NCBI RefSeq assembly: GCF_024139115.2
Contig: NC_085139.1
Location: forward strand, 3,233,470 to 3,297,469
Length of the DNA stretch: 64,000 bases
Source of the DNA: Armigeres subalbatus
Taxonomy: Eukaryota > Arthropoda > Insecta > Diptera > Culicidae
Reading direction: 5' to 3'
Part shown: piece after piece, positions 1 through 12,249 of the stretch
How positions within the stretch are numbered: position 1 is the stretch's first letter
Layout of the letters: each line of letters begins with the position of its first letter
The notes under the pieces: model-generated
What the model was told of the DNA's origin: nothing
Seen by the model: only the letters and a program-made list of their open reading frames with translations
Database searches by the model: none
Position numbers and translations under genes: made by a program

Positions 1-70
1 AATAGAACCGAATAAGACGGCGGCCCATCAAAAAATTTGAAAAAGTGTTTTTTGAGCCACCCTAATGTAT
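1..70 (-). repeat. Fragment of a dispersed repeat, inverted relative to 30720-30800
   Basis: Read on the minus strand, this matches about 30722-30790 closely: GAAAAAGTGTTTTTTGAGCC is identical, and the flanking GCGGC and GAACaAg words also agree. The window begins inside this repeat. GGGACAAGATGAG and GGGCAAGATGGG words at 241 and 436 are characteristic of the same family. Confidence 0.6.
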
Positions 71-3000
71 GTATATATGTATGTAGTTAGCCACCATCCT
101 AGCTGGAGTCTTGCTATGCATGCGGTTCCACTTAACAGTAATGTCAAATTTGAATATCATTTTGAATTCAACCTACTGCTGTGGTATCCTTCAAGCATTA
201 CATGGTAATCAAAAATCCCTAATTGTATATAGGGTATTATGGGACAAGATGAGTCACCTAAGGCAAACCCTCAATGCCCTAAAAATAGAAACATTTTAAT
301 TTAGCTTTTCAATGTGGATCCATAAGAATATCTCATAATGTGTAAGCTAAGGGTATGAAATAAAAAAAATCTACTTTTTATTTCATTTTGACTCATTAAA
401 GTAGGAGTCTAGTTTTCTGTCAATCAAAAAATGCCGGGGCAAGATGGGTCATCTTTAAATTCTGCAATTATTTTTGTTTTTATGCTCAATATTAAATTAT
501 CCCACCCATTTTTGGCCCTTCATTTCATACAGGAGTTTGATGAAATACAAACAATAATATAATCATGATCAAATCGTTTGTCAGATATAGCCAGTGCTAT
601 CGGCAGGTGCCTTGCTACCAGAGCTTTAAATATTCGATTATTTTTTATGAAGCCCATCGGCCTTCTTTGTCACTTCACTTCTAAACATATTCATATTCGG
701 CTCTGCACCGTCAATTTTTGGGTCAGTGAGTATTTATTTGAATATCATAAATCATTAAATAATCGTAAAACTGAACACATGTTTGATGATTTAAATAAAT
801 ACACGCATAGATTGCTCGACGAGATAACACGTTTTATAGAAAGAGTGTTTCGCATAGAAACAATACTGAAAAATATTTTACCTTCCCATACTCCACCAAA
901 ATGAAATTTTAGTCATCTCTACACTTACGCCAGACCTATGATTTAGCCAAATACTAAATTTTCTGAATGATTATTGATGGATGTTTTACAGAACTGACAT
1001 GAATTTCAAATTTCGCGGGATGAAACAAAGCGTAATTAAAAAAATCATCAAAAAGTAACGTTTACAGCGACCCGCGTAAAATGCGACCCCAGTGTATTTG
1101 GAACAATTGTATTATTTTAGAAATCACCATACAGCCAGGAATGTTAATGAGAGGAACTGCAGTATCGGGTAAATCAGTATTCTTTATTGAATGAAAACTA
1201 TGGTTAGTGATGCATCAAACATCATAAGTACGTTGCATCAAACATCATAATTTACGTTTATGTAAACAATTCGAAGGTACTTGTTTTACCTATTTACTTT
1301 TCGAAATGTCCCGGAATAATGAAAAGCCGGTTTGCTATGTCTAAAACATCACAATATTGCAAAACAGGTTAACAGAAAAGTGTTATAAAATTTTTAGTTT
1401 ATTTCTTTTCATTTGGAATTCTCTACAAATACCAATTTCCCGATATATTGTTATTTCTCTGTAAAATATCCGTCGATTCGATAATCATTTTCAAAATTTG
1501 GACATTAAGACAAGACATAGGTCTGGCGTAAGTGTTATTATCATGAACCAGATGACCCGGCAGACGTTGTCTTGCACAGTAGGCGAGAATGCGTGTTGTG
1601 ATCTGCCTATACAAAATACCCATACAAATTCTAATTTGAATTTTTCATATTTTTTTCAGAAGTCATGACTTTTACATAAGAAAATATGATGTAAACCCAA
1701 ATGTTCTTTGTTTCTTAGTTTCTTAAAACCTGATTTTTGGTGGTCGTTTATAAATAACGACCCATATCTCGACTTCTAGAGCAGATAGAAATACCAGTAT
1801 TTTGCGCTCGATAATGGCGGCCTAGTGAGTGCCTTTTTGACATTCAAAAGGTAGAAAATATTTACATTTTTTAATCAATGTAGGCCATGATTCAATGAAA
1901 AACATTGGCACTCATGCGGTATCTACAAACAAACCAGTGTCAAAAAATTTCCGTTTTGTTATTCAAGGATTTGAATTTTTCTCATGTATTTATTTTCGAC
2001 AAATAATCATTTGATTTTCTTTTCTAGGAATGTGAAAGCCTCAAGAAATCGATGAATCTACAATGAGATGATCAGTATTTTTAGGACAGGAAATCTTCAC
2101 TAACATCGACTCATTGAATTCCTCTAAAATCATCTTCCTCTGTACTAGCCAGTTTTTTCTCCGGCAATAGTGCAAGTACTAGCTGTTTTAGAATTGCGCT
2201 TACTGCCCGCTTCCGCCCAAAATGCCGCTTTATCTAGAAGACCTCTTATACTGTTTGAGACTTACAGACCTTTAGGCTTCTTAGAATTACGGGCCGGAGG
2301 GAATTGGCTAGTGCAAAGGGAGTTGGTTTAGTTAGTGTTGAATTCAGCCTTACACTATCTGGTACTATCTAGGTATCGCTTCACCCAGGTTGCAGATTTC
2401 CTCTCCTCTTAAGACATTCATTATTTTCGTTATTGATTCGTCGATATATTGTGGCTTCCACATTCGAAGGTATTAATTATCTATTTGATGCATCATTACT
2501 ATTAATGCTTTATGTATTTTTAGGTTGGCTATTGGGTATGTTGCGTTGCATGCTGCTTTGTAACAGAATAATTAGACGAAGAAGAATTAACTTCCTGTCT
2601 TATTTTCGATCCTACGCTCATGTAGTTCACCTCTTCGAATAATTCGGGGTTCAACTAAAGATTTTGTGAATGCTGACCAAAATTGCTCTCTAAAAGTCTC
2701 GAAAATTTGATAATTGTGAAAATGTATGCCTGAGTTGTCGTATTTGTAGAATAGGAAAAGATTCCTATAGATTGAAGTCTAGTCTATGTTAATATAATGA
2801 TCATCGTATCAAATCGAGTTCATAAAAAGTTTGTCAAAAATAATCCAAGCTAAAATCTACTAAGTATATGATATACACATTAGCGTATTTCCGTCAGATA
2901 GGAAAACCTATGGAAAACCTATGGCTAACCTATATTCTATGCATTGAATATACAACACAAATCTTGCTGTGTACTCAAAAAATCACGATAAAGCTGATCA

Positions 3001-4840
3001 AAATTAAATACAGTGAAACATCTAATTTTTTAAACAAAATGCTATGCAAAAGTGCATTGGGCTATAAGCGAAATAATACATCTTCCATCATCGTCTGATT
3101 TTCTTAATTGCATAGTTTTCACCCTGCAGGATCTTTAATTAACCCATCCGTAAATGACATGCCTAAAATATAATACAAATAGTTACATTTTTAATATGCA
3201 AATAAAACCTGAGATGATAAAACTATTTGTATATAGATACCGCTACCACCGCTACAGAAGAAGGTTGACAATATTTGTTTATTGACTTTAAAATTTTTCA
3301 TTCAGTCAATGCATACTTGATGAGTTCCAATGTTTTCTACCTCTTGAATGTCAAATTAAAGGGAACTCACGACGCCATTAACGAGCGCAAAATACTGGAT
3401 ACAGCAAAATTTTTCGTAGAAACTTTTTCTAGAACTTTCTCGAAGACACCAATGATGTATCTTCATAATGGGAAGGAAGAGAATTTCCATCTCACTTTTA
3501 GGGGGATTAGCCTAAAAAAAAAAAATTCCTGAGATATGGAGCTTAGCATACTGAAACTTTTCTCCGAAGTCACTGAGCCTCTAAAATCAACTTTTCATGA
3601 CCAAAACATTTTCGATCACGAATTCTTGGGTTAGAAAACACTGTGCACTGGTTGAAAGTTCTAATGGAACGTTTTGTTCGCCATGAGAAATTCATTTCAA
3701 TGTTTTACAAAACACAAATATGTGGTGCTACAATTGGTAGGGGTTCTGTCAATCCGCATTAAGCGCCAATGAAGAATCACAAAATTATACTCACAAATCA
3801 ACGTGTTGCGTGTTCTTTATCAAAAAGCGCATAAATAGATTTGATTATTACTATTATTATTATCTTTATTATCGAGATTTTCAGCCCGTGGCTGGTTCAT
3901 CTCGTAGATATAAATATTGCTTTGTGTTTCTTTTACGAGCAAAGTATCACAAGACAGTCAAGATGCTGCTTGTTGCGGTTTAGCAGAACTCCGACCGAAA
4001 ATAATTAACCATTTTCAATCCCTCTCCATCCTGTGTTGAACAAAAAAATGTTATGATCTTATACACCGCCCCCCCCCCTTTCCCTAAGCATTAAATAGTT
4101 TATGAACGCTTTTTTGGCTACCATTCTAACTGAATGACTAACTGTTCGATTAAGGCGTCTCGTGGACTTTTGCTACACCTGTTCTACCATGCTGATAAAA
4201 AAATATTCATCAAGCTGAGTGGTTTCGAATGAAAGTTGGACATTTAATCTAATATTACAACCTTTTCTTGTACAACTTAACCAAATATTAGAAAAAAAAA
4301 CAATTTAAATAGAAAAGAGTTACAAAACAATAAATGACTTGATTTTCTCTTTTGTTACAAAAATGTTTTAAATTTAGATGCACTTAAAATTTCAGACTCT
4401 CGCAAATCGTCTAAAATCTAACTTGGTAACAGTTGGCAATAATTGGATATTGCTCAGAATAAAGATCTTTCATATCGGCTCATTCCACCATTCAGGGTAC
4501 ACGGGTCCCATCGGCGCTAATATTTAAACTCTCACATATTTTTTTGCTATGAAAGAAATGTTATTAACCATTATTAGTATAATAATTATAGTATATAATT
4601 AGTATATAATTATACAATTATTGTTTGACGCGACCCCAGATTGTGACGACCAATGAGTCACATTTAGAAGCTGAAATGTGTCCCAGTTATTTAATTTTTC
4701 AAATTTAGTGAAAACTATACCTTTTTCTCTATGTTGACTGATTTTGAGTATTCGTAAAAAAGCATTATTTAATCTCTCTTTTGAAAACGCAAACACTAAT
4801 TTAATATTGTTCTTGATGCATTGCATATTCATCACGAGAA
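71..4840. other. AT-rich non-coding stretch with repeat fragments
   Basis: No gene is supported; all open frames are short and lack family motifs. Visible items are a 20-bp exact inverted pair (921-940 and 1516-1535), a CCCGGCAGACGTTGTC-family repeat copy from about 1553, an (ATT)n run near 3843 and a C10 run near 4069. The rest is unique-looking AT-rich DNA. Confidence 0.6.
1553..1740 (+). repeat. Diverged copy of the CCCGGCAGACGTTGTC repeat
   Basis: It shares CCCGGCAGACGTTGTC, then GCA.AGTAGGCGA, the 'AAATA..CATA' region and 'ATATGATGTAAACCC' with the tandem copies at 48541-49045. Identity is clearly lower than between those two copies. Confidence 0.55.
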
Positions 4841-5560
4841 AAAAAAACCCAGATTAATCCACCTAGCGGCGATGGTGCCTTTCTCGCGTTAAAAGGTAAT
4901 AAATGTAGCCTTTACGATTACACCTCGATGATGTACAAGAAAGGCAAAACAGTTACACCGTCTAATGTTATGATAGAAAATTTGCACTAGTAGACGACAG
5001 ATGGCGCTGCCAAAAGTTTCTCGAATTTCCTATGTTCGAATTTTGACTTTCGGACAATTTCATAGTACTATGAAACTGAACGAAGAGCATACTTACGCCT
5101 AAATGCGCGCAACACGAGCATCTTTATAGCACGATGAAACTCGTAATGGGAGCAAGCCACGGATAAACTTTAAAAATATTCATAGATGCAAGGCATTTTC
5201 ATAACACATTATTGTTCTATGTGATTATGTCTCATCACTATTTTAATATTATCTATTTTTTGCAATTCGCAATTATTATGAAATTCAATAGTGATCAACA
5301 GCGTTTTAGTCTCTGTCGGATGCAACTTGTTGCAAGAAAATCGGTTAAGAGTTTCTATGTGAAAATTTGGCTAATGTTTATTATGGCATTTTATGCACAC
5401 ACACACACATACACACGGACAGACAGACATTTGTTCAGCTCATCGAGCTGAGTCGAATGGTATATAATACTATGGGTCTCCGAGACTTCTATCAAAAGTT
5501 CGAAGTTGGAGTGAAATGATAGCCTTTCGGTACAACTTAGTTGTACGAGAAAGGCAAAAA
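4841..5560 (+). repeat. CTTTCTCG-family repeat, with (AC)n and terminal hairpin
   Basis: The repeat starts with A8CCC, then GATTAATCCACCTAGCGG and TGGTGCCTTTCTCG. It ends with GCCTTTC, a short palindrome (GTACAACTTAGTTGTAC) and GAGAAAGGCAAAAA. A second hairpin-like end at about 4908-4947 suggests one copy inserted into another. An ACACAC stretch sits near 5396, and GTATATAATACTATGGGTCTCCGAG precedes the 3' hairpin (quoted in part: ACTATGGGTCTCCGAG). Relatives are at 41662-42142, 12838-13040 (partial) and a minus-strand fragment near 31285-31370. Confidence 0.65.
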
Positions 5561-6848
5561 CAAACTGTTTTCAATCATCGGCGCGAAAGCGTGCGCGGTG
5601 CGCCTTTCGGCAAAGCACAGCCCGACACTACGATCGAGCCTAACCGAAGGTGCGCATCGTTGATTGTTCTCGCAGCGCGTCGAACGGGTTTGACTCCTGC
5701 GCGCATAGCAAAACTTGCATCTAAACGTGCTTGCTTCGCATGCGAAAGAGGATGATGTGAGAAAACGGAGAAAGCTGGCAACGCTCACGCTGGTTCTCTG
5801 CGCGCGGAGAACGAGTGAGCATACCAAGGAGGAAATTATTTCAAATCATTTGTCATGGCGCAAAACTTAAAATTTGACTTCTGGCAGCGCTGCTGTTGGT
5901 TCTTCATTATAGATCGTACGACTGGCAAAAGCTTTATATGTGATGGGGTGTGGTTTTTCGGAGAAACACACATTCAGCTGCAATTTGACTGTACGCCAAG
6001 CATGTGGCGTTAACTTGATCTGCCCGATCTGCCTACGAAATATTTTGTTTCTTTAGATGTTTAGATGTTAAAATCATTGGAAATATTACGTGAAGCTTTG
6101 TTTAAAAAAATTTACTGAGTAAATTATTTGCCTGATAACTAATTGCCAAGACATTAATTTCTTACTTCTGCCCTAAAAATGGTTACCTGTTCCATGAACA
6201 GGTAGAACGTATGGACGAGTCGCCCCTGTGATTAAGTAATAGTTAATTGATTCAAGCAATTCGATAATATATGAGTTCATTGCAAACATATAACAATTGT
6301 TTCGCAAACAATAATTACGGGTCCTGCTCAAATGAAAGTCTGTTTTCGACGATACATTTGTATTGATTTACTATGCATAAATGTATGAGATATGCATACC
6401 TATAAATAGACACTTGTTTACTCGAGAAATCATCGACGAAAGCAGGCGGGTGTCAAGGTGTCAGATTTTGGTTGCCACTAATCGAGTCAATGATTCCGGC
6501 ACCACCACAACGGCATCGTCTATAGCATATAAACAATACCGTTAGTGAGAATGTTGTAAAACGCACAGAGGATTCGAAAATGGCAGTAACGTGTGTTTCT
6601 CCCCAGTATGGAGCTTCTTGTCAGCACAATTATTTATCAGAATATTTCGGTCAAGAATGGAAACGATAACATTACATTTTAACGCATTTTGTATATTTTT
6701 TATCGTATCATTCTTTAATTTGATATATGCGTTCGACACCACTCTCTCTTATAAAAATGGTAAACAATACAAATGTTCACGAATACCCCGCCAATATGTG
6801 AAAGTATAGGAGCATTTTGACATTGGAGTATAAATTTATGCACCAAAT
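5561..6848. other. Gene-free stretch with a GC-rich block
   Basis: 5575-5830 is GC-rich and CpG-rich compared with everything around it and is open in several frames on both strands, as expected from composition. No domain is seen. The remainder to 6848 is AT-rich with no recognised element. Confidence 0.5.
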
Positions 6849-7105
6849 CAAGCTCTATCTGGAATAAGGGCGAATGTCGCAAGAGAGATTTCTCTTCGCC
6901 GACTTCCCCTCTTTTAAATTAAAGTGACAAGCAGATGATTTCGTTGCGGTTTTTCCCCTCAGAATGAAAGAAAACAATGAAAACTTGCATTCTGAGGTGA
7001 TAAACCGCGAAGAAATCTACTGCTTGTCACTTTTATTTAAAAGAGGGGAAGTCGACGAAGAGAATCCTCTCTTGCGACATTCGCCCTTTTACCAGATAGA
7101 GCTTG
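6849..7105. mobile_element. MITE, about 257 bp, near-complete inverted repeat
   Basis: The arms begin CAAGCTCTATCTGG and end CCAGATAGAGCTTG, and the complementarity runs for over 100 bases per arm. The element is flanked by AAAT on both sides (6845-6848 and 7106-7109), a likely 4-bp target duplication. The small open frame inside it is a by-product of the hairpin. Confidence 0.75.
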
Positions 7106-7234
7106 AAATAAGAGGTGACTGTCATACTTGCCAAAATCCATATGAAAAAAAATCGTTGTCCCCCCTCTGGACGAAAGTGAATGTTGCTATGTATATGTAG
7201 CCTATGTGCAAGTCTATATTGTGATTGAAAAGAA

Positions 7235-7295
7235 CTCGTCAGTGCTTAACTTGTGCTGATGATAGTAACGAGGAATGAAATTAAGCACTGACGAG
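7235..7295. repeat. Small hairpin, 15-bp perfect arms
   Basis: CTCGTCAGTGCTTAA (7235-7249) and TTAAGCACTGACGAG (7281-7295) are exact reverse complements around a 31-base loop. The origin is unclear; it may be the remnant of a small element. Confidence 0.6.
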
Positions 7296-7439
7296 AGCTA
7301 CGAGGAACGAAAATAAACCGATTGCTGATATAAATCAAACTAGTATCAATGATGTATACAGCCGAGTTTGGCTCATTTGTGATCAACTCAATTCTGAATC
7401 TAAATATTGGTCGCATAATTGACTAGTAGCACTGTGCTT

Positions 7440-8800
7440 TTCCCATAAATTTATTTGCCACCTCAAATTGTGCTTAGAAAAGCTATCAAAGAATTTTGAA
7501 AATTAGAGATCTTTTGAAGCAAAAGAAACTTCCCTTGCTGCTTTCTTAGATATAGAGGAAGTTTTTGGCAACACTTCTCATAATTTCATAAAAAAGGCAA
7601 TGTCGAATCGAGGTTTCGATAAATGCATTGTAGATTGGAAATTAAATTAAATTTTAAAAAAATTAAGGAAATGTTAACAAAAAGAGAAATATTAGCTAAC
7701 CTTGGAAACTCTCACATTAGTGTTAGAGCAATCAAAGGGTGCCCACAAGGAGGAGTATTATCGCCTTTAATAGTAGATTATCTTCTCAAATACCTGATAG
7801 CCCAGGGCTTCGAAATAATTGGTTCCGCTGACGATATTGTCATAATAGTAGGCATATTGTAATACAATGACATTATCGCCAACAGAATGCAAACTGATTT
7901 AAACTATGTCTCCACGTGGTGCGAGAGAGAAGGATTGAGTGTAAATCCTTTTAAAACCACTATTGGGGCTTCCATGCGTAGGAGGAAATTCTCACTAAAC
8001 AACATGATATTGAACGGTACACGTTTCGAACTTTGAAATACAGTCAAATACCTTGGCGTAGTTTTTGATAGCAAACTTAACTGGAACAACAAATGGGGGC
8101 TTAGGCCGAAAATAATCCATTGGATATATACAGTGATAGTAAAACCAAGAATTACCTATGGTTCGTTGGTCTGGTGGTCAAAGACGAAAAAGAAAAATGC
8201 TCAGATGAAGCTCGAAAAACCTCAATGATTAGTGACAATCGCAATTACAGATGCAATGAGTAGTACACCATCAAGTGCACTAAATGCTTTACTGTACATC
8301 CTTCCTCTGCGTAAAATTGTACTAAGCTGAAAAGAGTGCTTTGACGATCAGAAGATCCGAAAACCTTTCAGGAGGTGACCTTAAGGCTCATCTTTGCATT
8401 CTAAAAAACTTCAGTATAAACTCCCTAGTACTAAATAATAAAGACTGGAAGGAGAAAAAGTACAATTTCAATCGACCGTTCAAAGTTAAATGCAGGACCG
8501 AAACTTCGCTCAGGATCAATTACGTTTTATACTGACGGTTCAAAACTGAACAACCAAGAGTTACTGGCCCTGGGATAGACATATCGATTCCCATGCGAAG
8601 TTGGCCATCCGTAATCCAAGCAGAAGTTCACGCAATTCTAGAGTGTTCTGTGATATGTTTTCGTAGAAACTACAGACACTCAAATACATGCATAATGTCC
8701 GACAGCCGTTTTATTAGACTCTCGTCTCAGCTTACTTTTAAAGATCACATCGAAAACACTTGGATTTATTTTCCGCATAGCGAAACACTTCGATAACATT
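7440..8800 (+). pseudogene. Degenerate I/R1-like LINE fragment (RT and RNase H)
   Basis: Reading across frames gives reverse transcriptase motifs GCPQGGVLSPL and SADDIVIIV (catalytic ADD), then NTVKYLGVVFD and a RITYGSLVWW block. Near 8525 there is an RNase H start, FYTDGSK, and later QAEVHAILEC. Several stops and frameshifts interrupt it. The RT-then-RNase H order is typical of I, R1 and LOA clade LINEs. Neither 5' endonuclease nor 3' tail was found. Confidence 0.75.
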
Positions 8801-10946
8801 CAATGTCTTAAATCGCTCTGTTGCGCGTTAGTGAGGTCATTACTAGACTATTTCCTAGGCGTTTCTAGGCGCTTCCAAGGCGCTTTTCATTGCAGATCTC
8901 CTGCAATCTAGAATTGATTGCCCGGCCTAGCTCTCTCAATTGAACTTTAACATCCCCTTTCGTCCACTTCGGTCAACATCTTTCATTTTCTTGAGAGGTG
9001 CTCGCACAAATTGTGCGCAAAATGAGCCATTTACTAGTATGTGTCGCCGCATCTTCAATCGCACTATTCTAGTTTGCAGCAAGAAATTTGACAAGGCACA
9101 TGGAAAAGTATTTTAGGAACGGGGGGATGTGGACGACTACTACTTGTAAGGGTTATGACGCTAAATTTATATGTTCTGACCCCAAAAATAGCTCCTAGAA
9201 CTTTTTCCTACTATACTCAAAGTATTTTTCTAGTGATTGATTTATTCCTCCCTTTCGCTCTTACCGTTGCGTATTCCACCAACGGACACAGCACGAGTAA
9301 GCAATAGAAATATGGAGCTTTGAACTACGTATCCTAAGGCTATATGCATGACACGCCACTGCTGTTAATGAATACCGCGAAACCGGTATGCTGCGGTTGT
9401 TTTGTTTATTGTTATCTATACCAACAGTACAGCATTAGCTATATTGCCGGTGAGCGACTTTAATTTCTGCGATCACGAACAGGTTATTTATCAACATTGA
9501 CGAGTTTCGGTGAGTGCTCGAGAAGGGGTAAACGGCTTCGATACAAAACATAGCAAGTAGAGAGATACCACATTTCATGATTGGCACACGGTCCAAAGTT
9601 CGACCAATTTAAAACTTATTAGCGTTCGCTGCTGCTCAGCCGACAAAACGAGAGAGCCAGTCGTTTTTAGATTGAAAACATCTCGGAAGCAGTCTCCTCA
9701 ACAGGTTGGTAGATTTTCATTTTTAAGGCAGTGTGTTTTCTTCATCAACATCAGGAAGCTCTTTATCAACACATTGTTGACTTTCTCGTGCAACAAAGTT
9801 GAATTGAAAGGCTATCATCTCACCTATAGAGTTTTTAACTTCTTGTGTTTTTGAACTTATTTGATTAATTCAACAATACAGATAGTTAAAAGACATCTTG
9901 GAATGAAAACCCATCGCAATATCCTCTTCTGTTATTCTTTTCGAATTTAATATTAATCTCAGTTGCTTAAAATAGAAAAAAAAATCGGAATGTCCTTTTG
10001 CAGGGATTCTATAAGGGTAACAAATGCGTTGATCTTTTGCGTGGTATAGCTCTATCGGCAAGTTCCGAGAAACTTCTGTATCGAATTGATAAAGGGTGTT
10101 ACCAATGAGCATAGATACTATCTACATATAAGTATCTATTCTCTTTGGGGTGTTACTATTGACAACAACATACAAAGCCGATTGAGAGTAGTACTGTACG
10201 ACGTTGACAAAGGAAACACGTTGTAGACATTGCTAGACTTGGTTGAAGGGTCGTTATAGGCTACGGGATATAAGCAGCTGTAATAAGCTGAATAACATTC
10301 TCCAGAACGAAAGGCAGTCATTTATCGAATGAATTATTGGCAGTGGCTGATTTTCTACTCGCCGCCGTCACATCCAGGCGCTATAGTATATGCGCAAAAC
10401 AGCCAGCAAGAGTTAACCGCCAGAAATTTGTATGGCGAAAGTCATCTAACGCAGGTTTTCTCAAAATAAGAAACTTTTCATGAAAAACTATTTGGTACCG
10501 ATTATGCAGGAAGATGTCCGCTCCCATGCCTATCAAATATTTTTTTGATGAAAGTGCTTATTTTTGAGAAATCGAGCCTTAGATGCCTTTCGCCATACTG
10601 ATTTCAGAAAGTTAACTCCTAGTGTGCCGCTGTAAGCACGCTCAAAGCAGGCGATTCATTGAAGAGCGAAAGTACTGCATGATTTCAATATGCGGCACGA
10701 TTAGTCTAACGATGTTGGTTATTACCTCGAGCAGTTCCCTAAGATTCCTTTGTCTAAATGCCTCACAATGAATTATACGAATAGTGCACTGCCCCTCTTC
10801 GTATGTTCGTTTCATATCGATTTTTGATGATTTTGGTTTTCTTGCGGAAATTAGCTATACATTGGGTGAAGTTTATTAAAAACTGTTAAAAAAGTAGAGT
10901 TTGTTAAGAAAATTATTTTGAGCTTTTTAGTGGAATGTCTTCACTT
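8801..10946. other. Gene-free stretch
   Basis: Short frames only, with no family motif and no terminal repeat that I can support. GGCGCTTTTCATTGCAG and nearby words look repetitive, but I could not find a partner in the window. Confidence 0.5.
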
Positions 10947-11133
10947 GTCATAAGACGAGTTTGTACAATCCCATTGAATTCCACCACTTGATTGTATCTT
11001 GACAGATACGTATTTCGACCTCAACAGCAACGAGACACTGAAGACGGCCTTACTGTTGAGGTCGAAATACGTATCTGTCAAGATACAATCAAGTGGTGGA
11101 ATTCAATGGGATTGTTCAAACTCGTCTTATGAC
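10947..11133. repeat. Long near-perfect inverted repeat (foldback), 187 bp
   Basis: About 80-base arms, starting GTCATAAGACGAGTTTG and ending CAAACTCGTCTTATGAC, enclose a 25-base loop containing GAGACACTGAAGACGGCC. The mismatches in the arms are few. An 81-codon open frame covers it but is only a by-product of the symmetry. The sequence has the look of a common mosquito repeat in which one strand copy was duplicated in inverted orientation. Confidence 0.75.
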
Positions 11134-12249
11134 AAAAGTAGACTTTGTTCCTGTAATGTCGGAAATCGTTACATTGTCGGAAGTCATAAAATGTTTACTT
11201 TTTTAAAATTTACATCGTACTGTGCAGTACACACAGTGGCGTAAAGAGACAGCTTGAAATACAACTCCCCTAGAGTCACAACTTCAATTAAATTTGCTTT
11301 TTTTTTTAATTTCAGTCCAACATGTCTAGCTTTGATTAGGTTTCCGAATTTATTTGATAATACTTCACCATAATACCACGTTTCCTTTTGCTGTGGGCAG
11401 GGATGGCTTCATCAATTCACTCAGATTTTGATTCATTTGCCAACAACTCATATCATAGCTGTATTTTAAAATAGGATTTCATGGAGAACTAGTAGCACTG
11501 TATGTTGCTTACAACTTTATTGAATATTTCGTTGTTTAAATTCCTGCATAACGGTTGCAGGAACGCGCCTGTGCTGCACGGTTAATATTAAATTTTGAAC
11601 AATGTATTATAACTTATAAGACAAAATTTAAAATTGGATATTTTTGATGTCATGTCCATCACACTATTTCATTTATTACGTGATGCAGAGAATATACTAT
11701 TTGAACACTTACCCAAGCTAATTCAGCGAAATGTAGTCATGTAACTACTGTTCTGATGTTGGTTTTTTATTATAGCACCCAAATGAGTATTATAATGAAT
11801 ATTATGCAACCCATTTGAGTTGCATGTTCATTAAAGCACCCATTTCGTTAGTATGAGAAAGTAGGCCGTTTTATCACTCAAAGACGAACTTTAAACCAGA
11901 TATTATCAGAAATTGCAAAAAATAACTTTCAGTCACATTAAGTGACTGCTTTGGGTTGGTACTCAACTTAAACCGATCGGATGTTTATCATACCACACAG
12001 AACGGTAGCCAAACTGAAATTCTTATCACTGATTGTTCGCATTTGCTTCTTGGACATGATGTAGCACTCTTTAGCTCAGCGATTAGATGCGCGGCTATGA
12101 AGCAAGACCATGTTGAGTGCATCGTCCACATAGTATGAAATGTGCAAAGGGAAGAGCTCGGAGAAAAACACAAAAACACCAAAATTTAACGAAACGTAGA
12201 TAACTCTGATTGTACCTCTAATACAAAATAGGTGCGAAATGGGGGAGGG
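11134..12249. other. Gene-free stretch with a Feilai-like fragment
   Basis: Mostly AT-rich. Around 12070-12125 a piece with GCGGCTATGAAGCAAGACCATG resembles the tRNA-like head of the SINE at 13937, so it is a truncated SINE copy. Nothing else is recognised. Confidence 0.5.

Noticed and set aside
5516..5827. Overlapping 79-96 codon open frames on both strands
   Set aside because: They lie in a GC-rich block that is open in several frames at once; there is no domain, splice context or codon preference for one strand.
6964..7200. 78-codon open frame
   Set aside because: It runs through one arm of the fold-back MITE (6849-7105) and has no motif.
10999..11244. 81-codon open frame starting MTDTYFDLN
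   Set aside because: It is encoded by the inverted repeat 10947-11133 and reads the arm and its complement; not a gene.
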